Assembly (NCBI GenBank): GCA_045658965.1
Contig: JAZOVZ010000090.1
Location: forward strand, 13,236-77,235
DNA: 64,000 nucleotides
From: SVQP01 sp045658965
GTDB lineage: Bacteria; Bacillota; Clostridia; Oscillospirales; CAG-272
Direction of reading: 5' to 3'
Shown here: positions 23,314 through 31,238 of the stretch, one piece after another
How positions within the stretch are numbered: the stretch's first letter is position 1
Layout: every line of letters begins with the position of its first letter
Position numbers and translations under genes: made by a program
Notes under the pieces: model-generated
Seen by the model: the letters and a program-made list of their open reading frames with translations, nothing else
Databases searched by the model: none
Told to the model about the DNA's origin: nothing

Positions 23314-23691
23314 GTGAACATTCTCATTGACAATAAGAGCGGAGAGCCGATCTACAATCAGATATACTCGCAGATCAAAAATCAGATCATCGGGGGAGAG
23401 CTTGCCGAGCACGAGCTGCTGCCGTCCATTCGCGGTCTTGCCAAGGATCTGCGCATCAGCTTTATCACCACCAAGCGCGCCTACGAGGAGCTGGAAAGGG
23501 AAGGCTTTATCTATACGCTGCCTGCCAAGGGTTGCTACGTCGCGCCCAAGAACGTGGAGCTTTTGCGCGAGGAAAATCTGCGCCGCATCGAGCAGCACGC
23601 AGAGCATATCGCGCGCCTTGCCGTGTCCTGTAATCTGACTAAAGAGGATGTTATCGAAATGATCACGTTTTGCATGGAGGAAAAAGAATGA
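23314..23691 (+). CDS. GntR-family regulator (YtrA subfamily)
   Basis: A 125-residue protein that starts with GTG; GAGGTGG lies 5 bases upstream. Residues 1-75 are the GntR winged helix (SGEPIYNQIYSQIKNQIIGGEL; LLPSIRGLAKDLRISFITTKRAYEELEREGFI). The C-terminal tail of about 45 residues (EENLRRIEQHAEHIARLAV) is the short helical dimerisation segment of the YtrA subfamily. These regulators normally repress the ABC transporter genes that follow. The stop overlaps the ATG of the ATPase gene, so autoregulation of the three-gene operon is likely. The ligand is unknown. Confidence 0.92.
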   Translation: MNILIDNKSGEPIYNQIYSQIKNQIIGGELAEHELLPSIRGLAKDLRISFITTKRAYEELEREGFIYTLPAKGCYVAPKNVELLREENLRRIEQHAEHIARLAVSCNLTKEDVIEMITFCMEEKE

Positions 23692-24533
23692 ACGCATTGG
23701 AGCTTAAAAACGTAACCAAAAAATATCCCGATTTTTGCCTTGACGGCATTGATCTGACGCTTCCGAGCGGTTGCATCATCGGTCTGATCGGACAAAACGG
23801 TGCGGGAAAAACGACAACGATCAAGCTCATTTTGGATATGCTGCAGCTTGATGACGGCTATATTTCGGTGCTTGGCATGGATCACCATAAGCACGCCCGC
23901 GAGATCAAGGAAGACGTGGGTGTGGTGCTGGACGAGGTGGGTATTCCCGAATGCCTGAACGCGCGCCAGCTTGGCAAGGTCATGCAAAACACCTATAAAA
24001 ACTGGGATATGGCAAGGTATGCAGAGCTGCTGGGGCGCTTTTCCTTGCCCGAAAAAAAGCCTTTTAAGGATTTTTCGCGCGGCATGAAGATGAAGTTGGG
24101 CATTGCCATTGCCATGTCACACGGTGCAAAGCTGCTTGTGCTGGATGAGCCTACGGGCGGTCTTGACCCCGTGGTGCGTGATGAGGTGGTTGAGATGTTT
24201 TACGAGTTTACAAGGGATGAGGGGCATTCCATTCTGATCTCTTCGCACATCGTCAGCGACCTGGAGCGTCTTTGCGATTACGTGGCGTTTCTGCATCGGG
24301 GCAAGCTGTTGCTTTGCAAAGAAAAGGACGCGCTGCTGGATTCGTATTACTGCGTGCATTGCACAAGGGAGCAGCTTGCTACTATTCCCGCAGGGGCGAT
24401 TCTGCATAAAAAAGAAACGCCCTACGGCGTTGAGCTGGTCATGAAGAGAGAGGACGTGCCGCAGGAGCTTGCGCACGGACCGATCACGATTGAAGAGCTG
24501 TTCGTGACCATGGTAAAGGAGGCAAGAGAATGA
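23688..24533 (+). CDS. ABC transporter ATP-binding protein
   Basis: A 281-residue ATPase; ATG at 23688 overlaps the regulator's stop and has GGAGG 7 bases upstream. Walker A is GLIGQNGAGKTTTIKL, the signature is FSRGMKMKLGIAIAMSHG, Walker B is LLVLDEPTGGLDP and the switch His is in ILISSHIVSDLERL. The C-terminal ~70 residues are the extension found in YtrB/CcmA-type ATPases. With the permease that follows it should form an exporter or a sensor of cell-envelope stress, as in YtrA-controlled systems. Substrate unknown. Confidence 0.93.
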   Translation: MNALELKNVTKKYPDFCLDGIDLTLPSGCIIGLIGQNGAGKTTTIKLILDMLQLDDGYISVLGMDHHKHAREIKEDVGVVLDEVGIPECLNARQLGKVMQNTYKNWDMARYAELLGRFSLPEKKPFKDFSRGMKMKLGIAIAMSHGAKLLVLDEPTGGLDPVVRDEVVEMFYEFTRDEGHSILISSHIVSDLERLCDYVAFLHRGKLLLCKEKDALLDSYYCVHCTREQLATIPAGAILHKKETPYGVELVMKREDVPQELAHGPITIEELFVTMVKEARE

Positions 24534-25153
24534 AAGGGCTGATACTGAAGGATTTTTACATGATGATCAAGTATTGCAGAATCACCTTGGCGGTATCCGT
24601 CATGTTTCTGATACTTGCATTTTTCAACGATAGTCCGTTTATCCTGTTCTATCCCAGCATGATATGCGGGCTGATTCCCACCACGCTGCTTGCATACGAT
24701 GAGCGCAGCAGGTGGCTGCAATACAGCATGACCATGCCTTATACCAAAACGCAAATCGTCAGCAGCAAGTATCTGATCGGACTGATATCACAATCCTTGA
24801 TGCTGCTTGTAATTGCCGCCGTGCAGGCGGTCAAAATGAGCATGAGCGGAAGCTTTATGCTCCGTGAATATCTGACAATGCTGATGCTGGTGGCTGTACT
24901 GTCGCTGTTTTCCTCGTCCGTCAGCCTGCCCTTTATTTTCAAGCTGGGCGTGGAAAAGGGCAGAATTGCGTATTACGTGATGGTCGGTGTTGCATGCGGT
25001 CTGAGTGCCGGGACATCCGTGTTGCTCAACAATGAAACGCCGCAGCCCGTTGCGTTTGACGCTGTCCTGCCCGTGCTTTTGCTGATTGTCGCGGGTATCT
25101 ACGCACTGTCGTGGTATCTCTCTGTCGTGTTCTTTAAGAAGAGGGAGCTGTGA
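24530..25153 (+). CDS. ABC-2 type permease
   Basis: A 207-residue membrane protein whose ATG overlaps the ATPase stop. Six hydrophobic segments can be seen (for example ITLAVSVMFLILAFF, FILFYPSMICGLIPTTLL, LMLLVIAAVQAV, YLTMLMLVAVLSLFS, IAYYVMVGVACGLSAG, PVLLLIVAGIYALSWYLSVVFF). The N-terminus MKGLILKDFYMMIKY is the typical start of ABC-2 permeases of the ABC2_membrane_5 kind. It closes the operon; no clear terminator follows before the tRNA promoter 62 bases away. Confidence 0.9.
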   Translation: MKGLILKDFYMMIKYCRITLAVSVMFLILAFFNDSPFILFYPSMICGLIPTTLLAYDERSRWLQYSMTMPYTKTQIVSSKYLIGLISQSLMLLVIAAVQAVKMSMSGSFMLREYLTMLMLVAVLSLFSSSVSLPFIFKLGVEKGRIAYYVMVGVACGLSAGTSVLLNNETPQPVAFDAVLPVLLLIVAGIYALSWYLSVVFFKKREL

Positions 25154-25215
25154 TATCATTTTGGGCGTGCATTATAAAAAGCGCGAATAAATACCAAATA
25201 TTTTTTGAAAACATC

Positions 25216-25244
25216 TTGACATTGCAGACGGAGTTTGATATAAT
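25216..25244 (+). promoter_or_regulatory. Promoter of tRNA-Leu
   Basis: TTGACA (25216-25221), 17 bases, TATAAT (25239-25244), both perfect, 15 bases before the mature tRNA 5' end. Confidence 0.9.
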
Positions 25245-25259
25245 ATATAGGTCGATGAC

Positions 25260-25346
25260 GCCGGTGTGACGGAATCGGCAGACGTACCAGACTCAAAATC
25301 TGGCGATGGCAACATCGTGTGGGTTCAAGTCCCACCACCGGCACCA
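25260..25346 (+). tRNA. tRNA-Leu (anticodon CAA)
   Basis: An 87-base type II tRNA. Acceptor arms GCCGGTG (25260) and CACCGGC (25336) pair fully, followed by discriminator A and an encoded CCA. The anticodon stem CCAGA/TCTGG encloses CTCAAAA with anticodon CAA. A long variable arm (CGATGGCAACATCG) is typical of Leu, and the T arm is GTGGG-TTCAAGT-CCCAC. A strong promoter precedes and a terminator follows. Confidence 0.97.
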
Positions 25347-25387
25347 CAAAAGAGGGGTTCAACCGCAGGTTGAGCCCCTCTTTTGTG
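25347..25387 (+). terminator. Terminator of tRNA-Leu
   Basis: ACAAAAGAGGGGTTCAACC pairs with GGTTGAGCCCCTCTTTTGT around GCA, with the T run inside the second arm. Symmetric, directly after the CCA. Confidence 0.92.
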
Positions 25388-25407
25388 GTGCCCGCGTCTT
25401 GCGACGC

Positions 25408-25513
25408 CGAACCCCGTCGCTGCGCGCCATAGGCGCGTTGCGGCATATTTGCGCCGGTTGCCTTGCCCACATATTACGACTATAAGCGCAAATAGGGGTT
25501 CGTAAGTCCCACG
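25408..25513. repeat. Palindromic unit ending in a tRNA-Leu T-arm-like sequence
   Basis: Outer arms CGAACCCC (25408-25415) and GGGGTTCG (25495-25502); inner arms TTTGCGC (25448-25454) and GCGCAAA (25486-25492); a GC-rich hairpin GCGCGCCATAGGCGCG lies between the left arms. The right end continues TAAGTCCCACG, echoing the tRNA's TTCAAGTCCCACC. The same plan is seen behind the tRNA(CAU) gene at 43666-43776. Confidence 0.65.
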
Positions 25514-25596
25514 CCTGCGGCAAGAACTTATTTTAACTGCTATTTCAGGGCGTGCAAACTGACTCTACCGCGGCTTTTGCGTCGTCGCGCCGAGAA

Positions 25597-25626
25597 TCAA
25601 GTCCCACCACCGGCACCACAAAAGAG
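25597..25626 (+). repeat. Direct repeat of the tRNA-Leu 3' end
   Basis: Thirty bases identical to 25325-25354, covering the T loop, acceptor 3' arm, CCA and the first arm of the terminator. Period 272 bases. The rest of a tRNA is absent. It looks like an attachment-site duplication or a decayed tandem copy. Confidence 0.9.
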
Positions 25627-25657
25627 CGGATAGGCAAAAGCCTATCCGCTCTTTTGT
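25618..25657 (+). terminator. Second terminator, after the partial tRNA-Leu copy
   Basis: ACAAAAGAGCGGATAGGC/GCCTATCCGCTCTTTTGT, loop AAAA. The outer arms (ACAAAAGAG/CTCTTTTGT) are the same as in the first tRNA terminator while the inner arms differ. Confidence 0.9.
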
Positions 25658-25728
25658 CATTGACGGTATTAATGTGGGCTTGAAGGGGGCGCGGGAAAGA
25701 ATAATTTATAAATATCTGTTGTTTGATA

Positions 25729-25757
25729 TTGCCAAACTGAATGATTCATGCTATAAT
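25729..25757 (+). promoter_or_regulatory. Promoter of the metallophosphoesterase gene
   Basis: TTGCCA (25729-25734), 17 bases, TATAAT (25752-25757); 35 bases before the start codon. Confidence 0.75.
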
Positions 25758-25792
25758 ACATTAGAAGTATATAGCGAAAGCGAGGCGTCTCC

Positions 25793-27067
25793 ATGAAAAA
25801 ACTCATTTTGATCTTACTTAGCGCGTTATTCTGCCTGTCCTGCCTTGCATCCTGCAATCAGCAGCCCGAGGAGCAGGATCCCGCAGAGACGACCTTGGAA
25901 TCGACCGAGCCCGAGACGGAAACCGAAGAAATGACAACGGAAGCAGAGGACAAGTTAGCTATGGAACAGGTGGACTTTATCGTCAGCGTGCCTGCTGACC
26001 GCCAGGCTGTTGTGTTACAGCTGACCGACCCGCAGATCATTGACGCATCGCAATGCAGAACCCCCGACCGTCTTGGCAGTTCGCAGAAGGAGATCTGGGG
26101 TGCGGACAAAAAGGATGCACTTTGCTATGATTACCTGCGCGAGATTATTACCGAGACCAAGCCCGATCTGATTCTGCTTACGGGCGATATCGTATACGGT
26201 GAATTTGACGACAACGGATCGGTATTTCTTGAGTTTGTGGCGTTTATGGAGTCGTTTGGTATTCCGTGGGCACCCGTGTTCGGCAACCATGACAACGAGA
26301 GTGCCATGGGTGTGGATTGGCAATGCGAGCAGTTTATAAACGCCGAACATTGCTTGTTCGTGCAGCGTGAGCTGCACGGCAACGGTAACTATACCGTTGG
26401 CATCGAGCAGGGCGGCAAGCTGACCCGCGTATTCGTTATGATGGACTCCAATGGCTGCGGTAACGCAAGCTCCGCTTCGCTGGAAAACAAATACCTGCGC
26501 CGCGATTCGGGCTTGACCACCAAGCAGATCAACTGGTATAAGGGCGTGATCAATGAAATCGTTGCCATTTCTCCCGATACCAAGCTTTCGGTTGCCTTCC
26601 ATATCCAGCCCGACGTGCTGGGGGATGTGTTTGCAAAATACGGCACGGATGGCTCGACTCCCGTGTATATCGATTACGCAGAAAACCGCCAGGAGGGCGA
26701 TTTCGGCTACATCGGCTATGTGCACGAGACCTTCTGGGATGCCAACAAGAGGGCTTGGAAGAGCTTTAAGGAGCTGGGCGTAGATTCGATCTTCTTGGGG
26801 CACGAGCATGCAAACAGCGCAAGCATCGTCTACGAGGGGATTCGCGTGCAGTACGGTATGAAATCCTCCTGCTATGACCAAGTGAATTATGTCGATGCAA
26901 ACGGAAACATCACGTTTGCATGGGTGTCTAACGATACGCCGTTGGTAGGCGGTACGGTTATGAAGCTGGATGCCGAGGGCAATATCGTCGATCCCTACAT
27001 TTACTACTGTAAGAACGCAGGTGCGGAGATCGATTGGGCAAGCATTTTTGCCAACAAGGCGCAATAA
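25793..27067 (+). CDS. Metallophosphoesterase lipoprotein
   Basis: A 424-residue exported protein. The signal peptide (KKLILILLSALFCLSCLASC) ends in the lipobox LASC. A Thr/Glu-rich linker (TLESTEPETETEEMTTEAED) then spaces it from the membrane. The calcineurin-like phosphoesterase core shows the metal ligands in order: LQLTDPQIID (DxH variant with Gln), LILLTGDIVYG, VFGNHDNES, VAFHIQPD and FLGHEHANS. This resembles the Dcr2/purple acid phosphatase-like group of secreted phosphatases. It may release phosphate from organic esters outside the cell. The start follows GCGAGGCG, a weak ribosome site. It has its own promoter and terminator. Confidence 0.9.
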   Translation: MKKLILILLSALFCLSCLASCNQQPEEQDPAETTLESTEPETETEEMTTEAEDKLAMEQVDFIVSVPADRQAVVLQLTDPQIIDASQCRTPDRLGSSQKEIWGADKKDALCYDYLREIITETKPDLILLTGDIVYGEFDDNGSVFLEFVAFMESFGIPWAPVFGNHDNESAMGVDWQCEQFINAEHCLFVQRELHGNGNYTVGIEQGGKLTRVFVMMDSNGCGNASSASLENKYLRRDSGLTTKQINWYKGVINEIVAISPDTKLSVAFHIQPDVLGDVFAKYGTDGSTPVYIDYAENRQEGDFGYIGYVHETFWDANKRAWKSFKELGVDSIFLGHEHANSASIVYEGIRVQYGMKSSCYDQVNYVDANGNITFAWVSNDTPLVGGTVMKLDAEGNIVDPYIYYCKNAGAEIDWASIFANKAQ

Positions 27068-27071
27068 AAGA

Positions 27072-27109
27072 GAAAAGCGGTCGTCTTTGGGTGATCGCTT
27101 TTCATTTTG
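27072..27109 (+). terminator. Rho-independent terminator
   Basis: GAAAAGCGGTC/GATCGCTTTTC with a ten-base loop, followed by ATTTTGC, 5 bases after the metallophosphoesterase stop. Confidence 0.85.
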
Positions 27110-27146
27110 CATATAAAGCGTGTCGATTTTTCGTGCGAAATGATGA

Positions 27147-27175
27147 TTGTGCAAACGGGGCAATCGTGATATAAT
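27147..27175 (+). promoter_or_regulatory. Promoter of the histidine phosphatase-esterase pair
   Basis: TTGTGC (27147-27152), 17 bases, TATAAT (27170-27175). The -35 matches at 4 of 6 positions; the -10 is perfect. Confidence 0.7.
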
Positions 27176-27203
27176 AGAAAAAAACACCCCCAAGGAGGCA
27201 GCT

Positions 27204-27920
27204 ATGTTATTTTTCTACGTTCGCCACGGCGATCCTATTTATAATCCCGACAGCCTGACCCCGCTCGGTCACGAGCAGGCAAAGGCACTTTCCAAGCGCT
27301 TTGTATCCTACGGGCTTGACAAGATATTTTCCTCGCCCTCCGTGCGCGCACAGCAGACCGCGCAGCCTACCTGCGAGCTGCTGAAAAAGGAAAAAACCAT
27401 TTGTCCTTGGGCTTGTGAGAGCCTTGCATGGCAGGATTTTGCCATTGATGCCTCCACGGGCATTCATACCTGGTGCTTTTACGATCCCGCGCTCCTTGAG
27501 ATCTTCCGCTCGCCCGAGGTGCGTGCGTTGAGCGACAAATGGTATGAGCACCCCGACCTGGTCAAATACGACTTTGGCAAGGGCGTTGAGCGTGTCAACG
27601 CCGCTGTGGACGAGTTCTTTCTGAGCCTTGGCTACCGCCACGATCGCGAGCATTGCCGCTATGAGATCGTAGAGCCGAGCAATCAAAGAGTTGCGCTGTT
27701 TGCGCATCAGGGCTTTGGCATGTGCTTTTTCTCGTCCGTGTTGGATATCCCGTACCCCGAATTTGCCACGCACTTTGACTTTACGCACAGCTCCATGAGC
27801 GTCATCAACTTTGAGCAAAACGGCAAGTACGTATATCCCAAGGTGCTGCAGGTGTCGGGCGACGGGCATCTGTACCGTGAGGGCTTGATGGCAGGCTACA
27901 ATAATAGCTATAAATTCTGA
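27204..27920 (+). CDS. Histidine phosphatase-family protein
   Basis: A 238-residue soluble protein; the ATG has AAGGAGG 6 bases upstream. It shows the phosphoglycerate mutase-like motif FYVRHGDPIYN, in which the RHG His is the phosphate carrier. SSPSVRAQQTAQPTCELL follows, and the second catalytic His lies in VALFAHQGFGMCF. An unusually long middle segment carries conserved-looking aromatic and charged residues (CPWACESLAWQDF; HTWCFYDP), as in a clostridial subgroup. The substrate is not known. It is 10 bases ahead of an esterase gene, so they form an operon. Confidence 0.88.
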   Translation: MLFFYVRHGDPIYNPDSLTPLGHEQAKALSKRFVSYGLDKIFSSPSVRAQQTAQPTCELLKKEKTICPWACESLAWQDFAIDASTGIHTWCFYDPALLEIFRSPEVRALSDKWYEHPDLVKYDFGKGVERVNAAVDEFFLSLGYRHDREHCRYEIVEPSNQRVALFAHQGFGMCFFSSVLDIPYPEFATHFDFTHSSMSVINFEQNGKYVYPKVLQVSGDGHLYREGLMAGYNNSYKF

Positions 27921-27930
27921 GGAGGTTATT

Positions 27931-28710
27931 ATGGCTTTTCTGCAACTGCAATTTCATTCGGACGCGCTGATGGTGCAGGTGTCTGTCAACGTCATTCTGC
28001 CCGAGCGTGCGACAACCATGATCGGCATGGACGCCAAAGGGGAGGGCACCTTTAAGACGCTGTATCTCTTCCACGGTTTATCCGACGATCACTCTATCTG
28101 GATGAGAAGAACCGCTATCGAGCGTTATGCAAGCGAGTACAATATCGCAGTCGTGATGCCTGCGGTGGGCAGAAGCTGGTATACCGATACCGTGGGCGGG
28201 GAGAGGTATCTGACCTTTGTGACCGAGGAGCTGCCAAACAAGTGCCGCAGCTTTTTCAAGGGTATGTCCGAGAAACCCGAGGACAATATCGTTGCAGGGC
28301 TTTCCATGGGCGGCTACGGTGCGATCAAAAGTGCCTTGACGCGCCCCGACCGCTTTGGCATGTGCGCGTCCTTGTCCGGCTCTTTGGATATTACCGCGCT
28401 GGAGCGCGTGGGGCTCTTGCAGGAGTGGCGTTGTATCTTTGACCACAATATGCAAAGCCCTGCCGAGCTTGCGGGCACCGAGCACGACCTGTTCTATCTG
28501 GCGGATAAACTCAAGGAGCAGGGAACACCTTTCCCCAAGACCTTTATCTGGTGCGGCACGGACGATTGGCTGCTTGACTCCAATAACCGCTTCTCGGCAC
28601 ATTTGCATGCGCTTGGCATCGCGCACGAATACCGCACGAGCGAGGGCAATCACTCCTGGAAGTGGTGGGATATGCACATTCAGTCCGCGCTGGCATATTT
28701 GCTTGGATAA
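27931..28710 (+). CDS. Esterase D/tributyrin esterase-like alpha/beta hydrolase
   Basis: A 259-residue hydrolase with GAGGAGG just upstream. The catalytic triad can be placed: the nucleophile Ser in VAGLSMGGYGAIKSAL, Asp in FIWCGTDDWLLDSNN and His in YRTSEGNHSWKWWD. The oxyanion region is LYLFHGLSDDHSIWM. This matches the family that includes tributyrin esterases, acetyl-xylan/feruloyl-type esterases and S-formylglutathione hydrolase. No signal peptide, so it acts in the cytoplasm. It is cotranscribed with the histidine phosphatase. Natural substrate unknown, though a short-chain ester or a deacetylated sugar is plausible. Confidence 0.9.
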   Translation: MAFLQLQFHSDALMVQVSVNVILPERATTMIGMDAKGEGTFKTLYLFHGLSDDHSIWMRRTAIERYASEYNIAVVMPAVGRSWYTDTVGGERYLTFVTEELPNKCRSFFKGMSEKPEDNIVAGLSMGGYGAIKSALTRPDRFGMCASLSGSLDITALERVGLLQEWRCIFDHNMQSPAELAGTEHDLFYLADKLKEQGTPFPKTFIWCGTDDWLLDSNNRFSAHLHALGIAHEYRTSEGNHSWKWWDMHIQSALAYLLG

Positions 28711-28730
28711 TCAAACTCGGACCGTGGTGC

Positions 28731-28755
28731 GTAGGGCGGTGGCTTGCTGCCGCCG
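28731..28755. repeat. Type B palindromic repeat
   Basis: GTAGGGCGGTGGCTTGCTGC plus CGCCG, 20 bases after the esterase stop; inverse of the units at 2458 and 44077. Confidence 0.85.
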
Positions 28756-28784
28756 CGCCATCCGGATCACTGCCAAACACACAG

Positions 28785-28816
28785 AAAACCCGACAGATGA
28801 AAATCTGTCGGGTTTT
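28785..28816. terminator. Bidirectional terminator between convergent genes
   Basis: AAAACCCGACAGAT/ATCTGTCGGGTTTT, loop GAAA. It can serve the esterase operon on the plus strand and the GH28-like gene on the minus strand, whose stop is 12 bases away. Confidence 0.93.
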
Positions 28817-28827
28817 TGATATCATGA

Positions 28828-30519
28828 TTATTTTCCGTAAGAAACAACGCTCTCGTCCACGCCCTCGATGCGCAAATTCAAGCCTGCCTTATCGTTGACT
28901 ACCGCGCAGCCGCGCACGCAGTCAATAAACTTGACGCTCTCGATCTTGCCGCCGTTTTGCGAGCGGTTCTCGATCTTGAGCTCGGTGTCGCAGTAAATGG
29001 TAATGTCCTTGAAGGTCACGTCCTGGATCTTGGCGGACGCGTTTTCGTTCATGGAAACGTTGATGGGGTACTTGACCGAGCTGTAGACCTCGATGCCCTC
29101 AAAGCTGACGTTGGATACGGTGGCTCTGTCGTTTAAGAAGATGATCAGAGCGCCCAAATCGTCCATCCAATCAGCGGGCGCAAAGGCAACCGATCCGCCG
29201 ATAAAGTGGATATCGGTCATGTCGCGCTGGCTTTCGTAAATGATGCCCATGCCGCGGCACTTGTCGGGCCATGCGTTGTTGTTCTCAAATACGATGTTTT
29301 CGATCTTGATCTGGCATGCACCGTACATGGACTTGACCTCAAACAGGTCGTCGCCCGCACGTGCAAAGCAGTTCTTGATCACGGCATTTGCGCTGTCTAC
29401 AACGGCAATGCCATCGGAATTTTGTCTGTAGCCGTACAGCATGACCTCGTTGACCGTAATATTCTTGCTTTGCGTAAAGAACATGGTCCACTCGGGGGAA
29501 TTGTTCATGGTAATGCCTTCTACCGTAATATTTTCGCACTGGTCAAACTGAACGACCGAGCGCGCGTGCCAGTCAAGGCGCGTCAAGTCGATAAATCCGC
29601 GACCGCTGATGCGCACGTTCTTGACGTACTGACCCTGGAACAGCGCACGCCAGCCGATCATGCCTGCCCAGTCGGGATTTTTGGTGGGCGTTTCGCCTTC
29701 AACCGTGGGCATGGTGGCAATGATATGCGCACCGGGCTCAAAGTAAACCTCGGTGTTGTTCTTGAAGTTGACCGCATAGCGCAGCTCGTGCACGCCTGCC
29801 TCAAAGTAAAGCACCTGTTTTTCTTTTGTAAAAGCGATGACGTCGTCGTGCTTGCCGGGGGCAACCTTGATGACCTCGTAGCCCTCGGGAGCTGTGTATT
29901 CCTGCTTTGCGCGCACGAAAACGGTCAGCGCGCGGGTGATATCGTCGTCGCCAACGAGTGTGTAGTTGCCGCAGGCGTTGATCTCGGCATACACGCTTCT
30001 GCCGTCAGCCGCAGCCGTTACACCGTAGGAAAGGGGCATGACCTTATAATTCTCGGCATCAAATTTGGTTTCGATCTGCACCGAGAGAGGGAAGCTCTCG
30101 TCGGTTACGTCGATCTGCAAAAAGGAATGCGCACCGCGCGAGGTACGCACGCTGTAGCAGGGAACCTCCTGCCCGTTGATCTTGGCAGTAAAGTAAGGGG
30201 AGAGGATGACGCCTACGTCGTGGGCTTCGTTGTTATGTGAGCCGTCGTCGTAGTCCACTTCCTTAATAAATCTCGAAAGTGTGTTGCATTTTTCAATGCC
30301 GTCGTAGGAAATGGGGGAGATGGGAGCAGTATTGATGGTCATTTCTGTTTCTCCTTCGGTCGTTTGTTCATCTGTTTCGGTCGGTTGTTCGGTTGCGGCA
30401 CCGGGATCGTCGGTGCTTTCGGGGGTGGTCGTGCTTGGCTGCCCGCTGTTCTGGCATGCACACAGCAACGTGCAAAGTATCAGCAGGGAAGAAAGCAGAC
30501 CCCAAACGGTTTTACGCAT
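28828..30519 (-). CDS. GH28-like right-handed beta-helix lipoprotein
   Basis: A 563-residue exported protein; ATG at 30519 with AAAGGAGG upstream. The signal peptide ends in LLCAC, a lipobox-like Cys, followed by a Thr/Glu/Pro-rich spacer. Residues ~60-230 are beta-rich and include VILSPYFTAKINGQEV. From about 235 the parallel beta-helix begins, with many short strand repeats (NITVEGITMNNSPEW; NITVNEVMLYGYRQNSDGI; AVIKNCFARAGDDLFEVKS; NVSFEGIEVYSSV). The NSDGI and GDDLFEVKS pair corresponds to the NTDGID and GDD catalytic-type motifs of GH28 polygalacturonases. The usual HGxSIG and RIK motifs are altered. It probably acts on a pectin-like or other uronic polysaccharide at the cell surface. 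Confidence 0.82.
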   Translation of the reverse strand: MRKTVWGLLSSLLILCTLLCACQNSGQPSTTTPESTDDPGAATEQPTETDEQTTEGETEMTINTAPISPISYDGIEKCNTLSRFIKEVDYDDGSHNNEAHDVGVILSPYFTAKINGQEVPCYSVRTSRGAHSFLQIDVTDESFPLSVQIETKFDAENYKVMPLSYGVTAAADGRSVYAEINACGNYTLVGDDDITRALTVFVRAKQEYTAPEGYEVIKVAPGKHDDVIAFTKEKQVLYFEAGVHELRYAVNFKNNTEVYFEPGAHIIATMPTVEGETPTKNPDWAGMIGWRALFQGQYVKNVRISGRGFIDLTRLDWHARSVVQFDQCENITVEGITMNNSPEWTMFFTQSKNITVNEVMLYGYRQNSDGIAVVDSANAVIKNCFARAGDDLFEVKSMYGACQIKIENIVFENNNAWPDKCRGMGIIYESQRDMTDIHFIGGSVAFAPADWMDDLGALIIFLNDRATVSNVSFEGIEVYSSVKYPINVSMNENASAKIQDVTFKDITIYCDTELKIENRSQNGGKIESVKFIDCVRGCAVVNDKAGLNLRIEGVDESVVSYGK

Positions 30520-30551
30520 AGAGCGTCCTCCTTTTACATTTTCATGGGTTC

Positions 30552-30580
30552 ATTATACCACAGCTCGGACAATTTTGCAA
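30552..30580 (-). promoter_or_regulatory. Promoter of the GH28-like gene
   Basis: On the minus strand TTGCAA (30580-30575), 17 bases, TATAAT (30557-30552). Confidence 0.8.
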
Positions 30581-30606
30581 GAGCGAATGTGCTTTTACTC
30601 CCAAAC

Positions 30607-30640
30607 AAAAATACCCGAAGCAGCAGCTTCGGGTATTTTT
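30607..30640 (-). terminator. Terminator after the small membrane protein gene
   Basis: AAAAATACCCGAAGC/GCTTCGGGTATTTTT, loop AGCA. It separates the minus-strand gene at 30681-30908 from the GH28-like gene. Confidence 0.92.
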
Positions 30641-30680
30641 GTATATATCTTACGTATGTAAGACTAATATTCAGTAGGAA

Positions 30681-30908
30681 TTAGTCCTTTCTGTAACCGA
30701 TGTTCTTAGCCTTGGAAGCGTCGAAGAACAGATTGCAGATGGAAGCAACCAGACCGTAGATGCCGAAGGTGATCATATCGAGCAGGAAATATGCCCAGGA
30801 TCTGGATCTGAAGCCTTCAGGCTTAAGGGAGGTGTGGTTGATGATGATACTACCGATCCAACGAAGGAAGAAGGTCAGCAGGAAACGGATGATGTTCTTG
30901 GTATCCAT
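30681..30908 (-). CDS. Small membrane protein (TM2/DUF4234-like)
   Basis: A 75-residue protein; the ATG at 30908 has AGGAG 7 bases upstream. Two hydrophobic stretches (IIRFLLTFFLRWIGSIIIN and WAYFLLDMITFGIYGLVASICNLFF) flank a basic loop SLKPEGFRSRS. The 'FLLDMITFGIYGLVASICNLFFD' run resembles the turn found in TM2/DUF4234 proteins ('TxGIYxIxW'). The tail SKAKNIGYRKD is basic. Its promoter is perfect and codon use is skewed, so it may be abundant. A DUF4234-like gene is divergently transcribed next to it. Function unknown. Confidence 0.7.
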   Translation of the reverse strand: MDTKNIIRFLLTFFLRWIGSIIINHTSLKPEGFRSRSWAYFLLDMITFGIYGLVASICNLFFDASKAKNIGYRKD

Positions 30909-30971
30909 GATAAATCTCCTTTTGAAAATGTTTTGAAGCAATCACTCGATCCGATGATTACTTTCATGTAT

Positions 30972-31001
30972 ATTATAGCACCGATTATGGCAATTTGTCA
31001 A
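30972..31001 (-). promoter_or_regulatory. Promoter of the small membrane protein gene
   Basis: On the minus strand TTGACA (31001-30996), 18 bases, TATAAT (30977-30972), both hexamers perfect. Confidence 0.85.
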
Positions 31002-31157
31002 GTGGATTTGTATAATTAAATCATGATTTTGGTATGAATTGCATATATTTTGAATGTAATATGTGCAAATTGTGTGGAAAATACGGTGCGGATTGCGAGA
31101 TCTCGGCTTGGGTGAGCGTGTCTGGGCGTACTGTCAAAAAACGGCGAAAGATTTTTC

Positions 31158-31186
31158 TTGACACGTGTTGTAAGATGTGGTAAAAT
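31158..31186 (+). promoter_or_regulatory. Promoter of the DUF4234-like gene
   Basis: TTGACA (31158-31163), 17 bases, TAAAAT (31181-31186); divergent to the promoter at 30972-31001. Confidence 0.82.
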
Positions 31187-31238
31187 ATCAAGGTAAAGCA
31201 CGGTGGTTTTCAATTTATGCCGTGCAGAAGGAGTACAT

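Noticed and set aside
25156..25470. Minus-strand open frame across tRNA-Leu with VGLEPTRCCHRQ-type translation
   Set aside because: It is the antisense of the tRNA and its terminator; such 'GLEPTR' proteins are known false predictions from tRNA genes.
25347..25657. Small integrative element with its own integrase at tRNA-Leu
   Set aside because: Direct repeats fit, but the ~240 bases between contain no coding frame, so only a remnant or a non-autonomous unit is possible.
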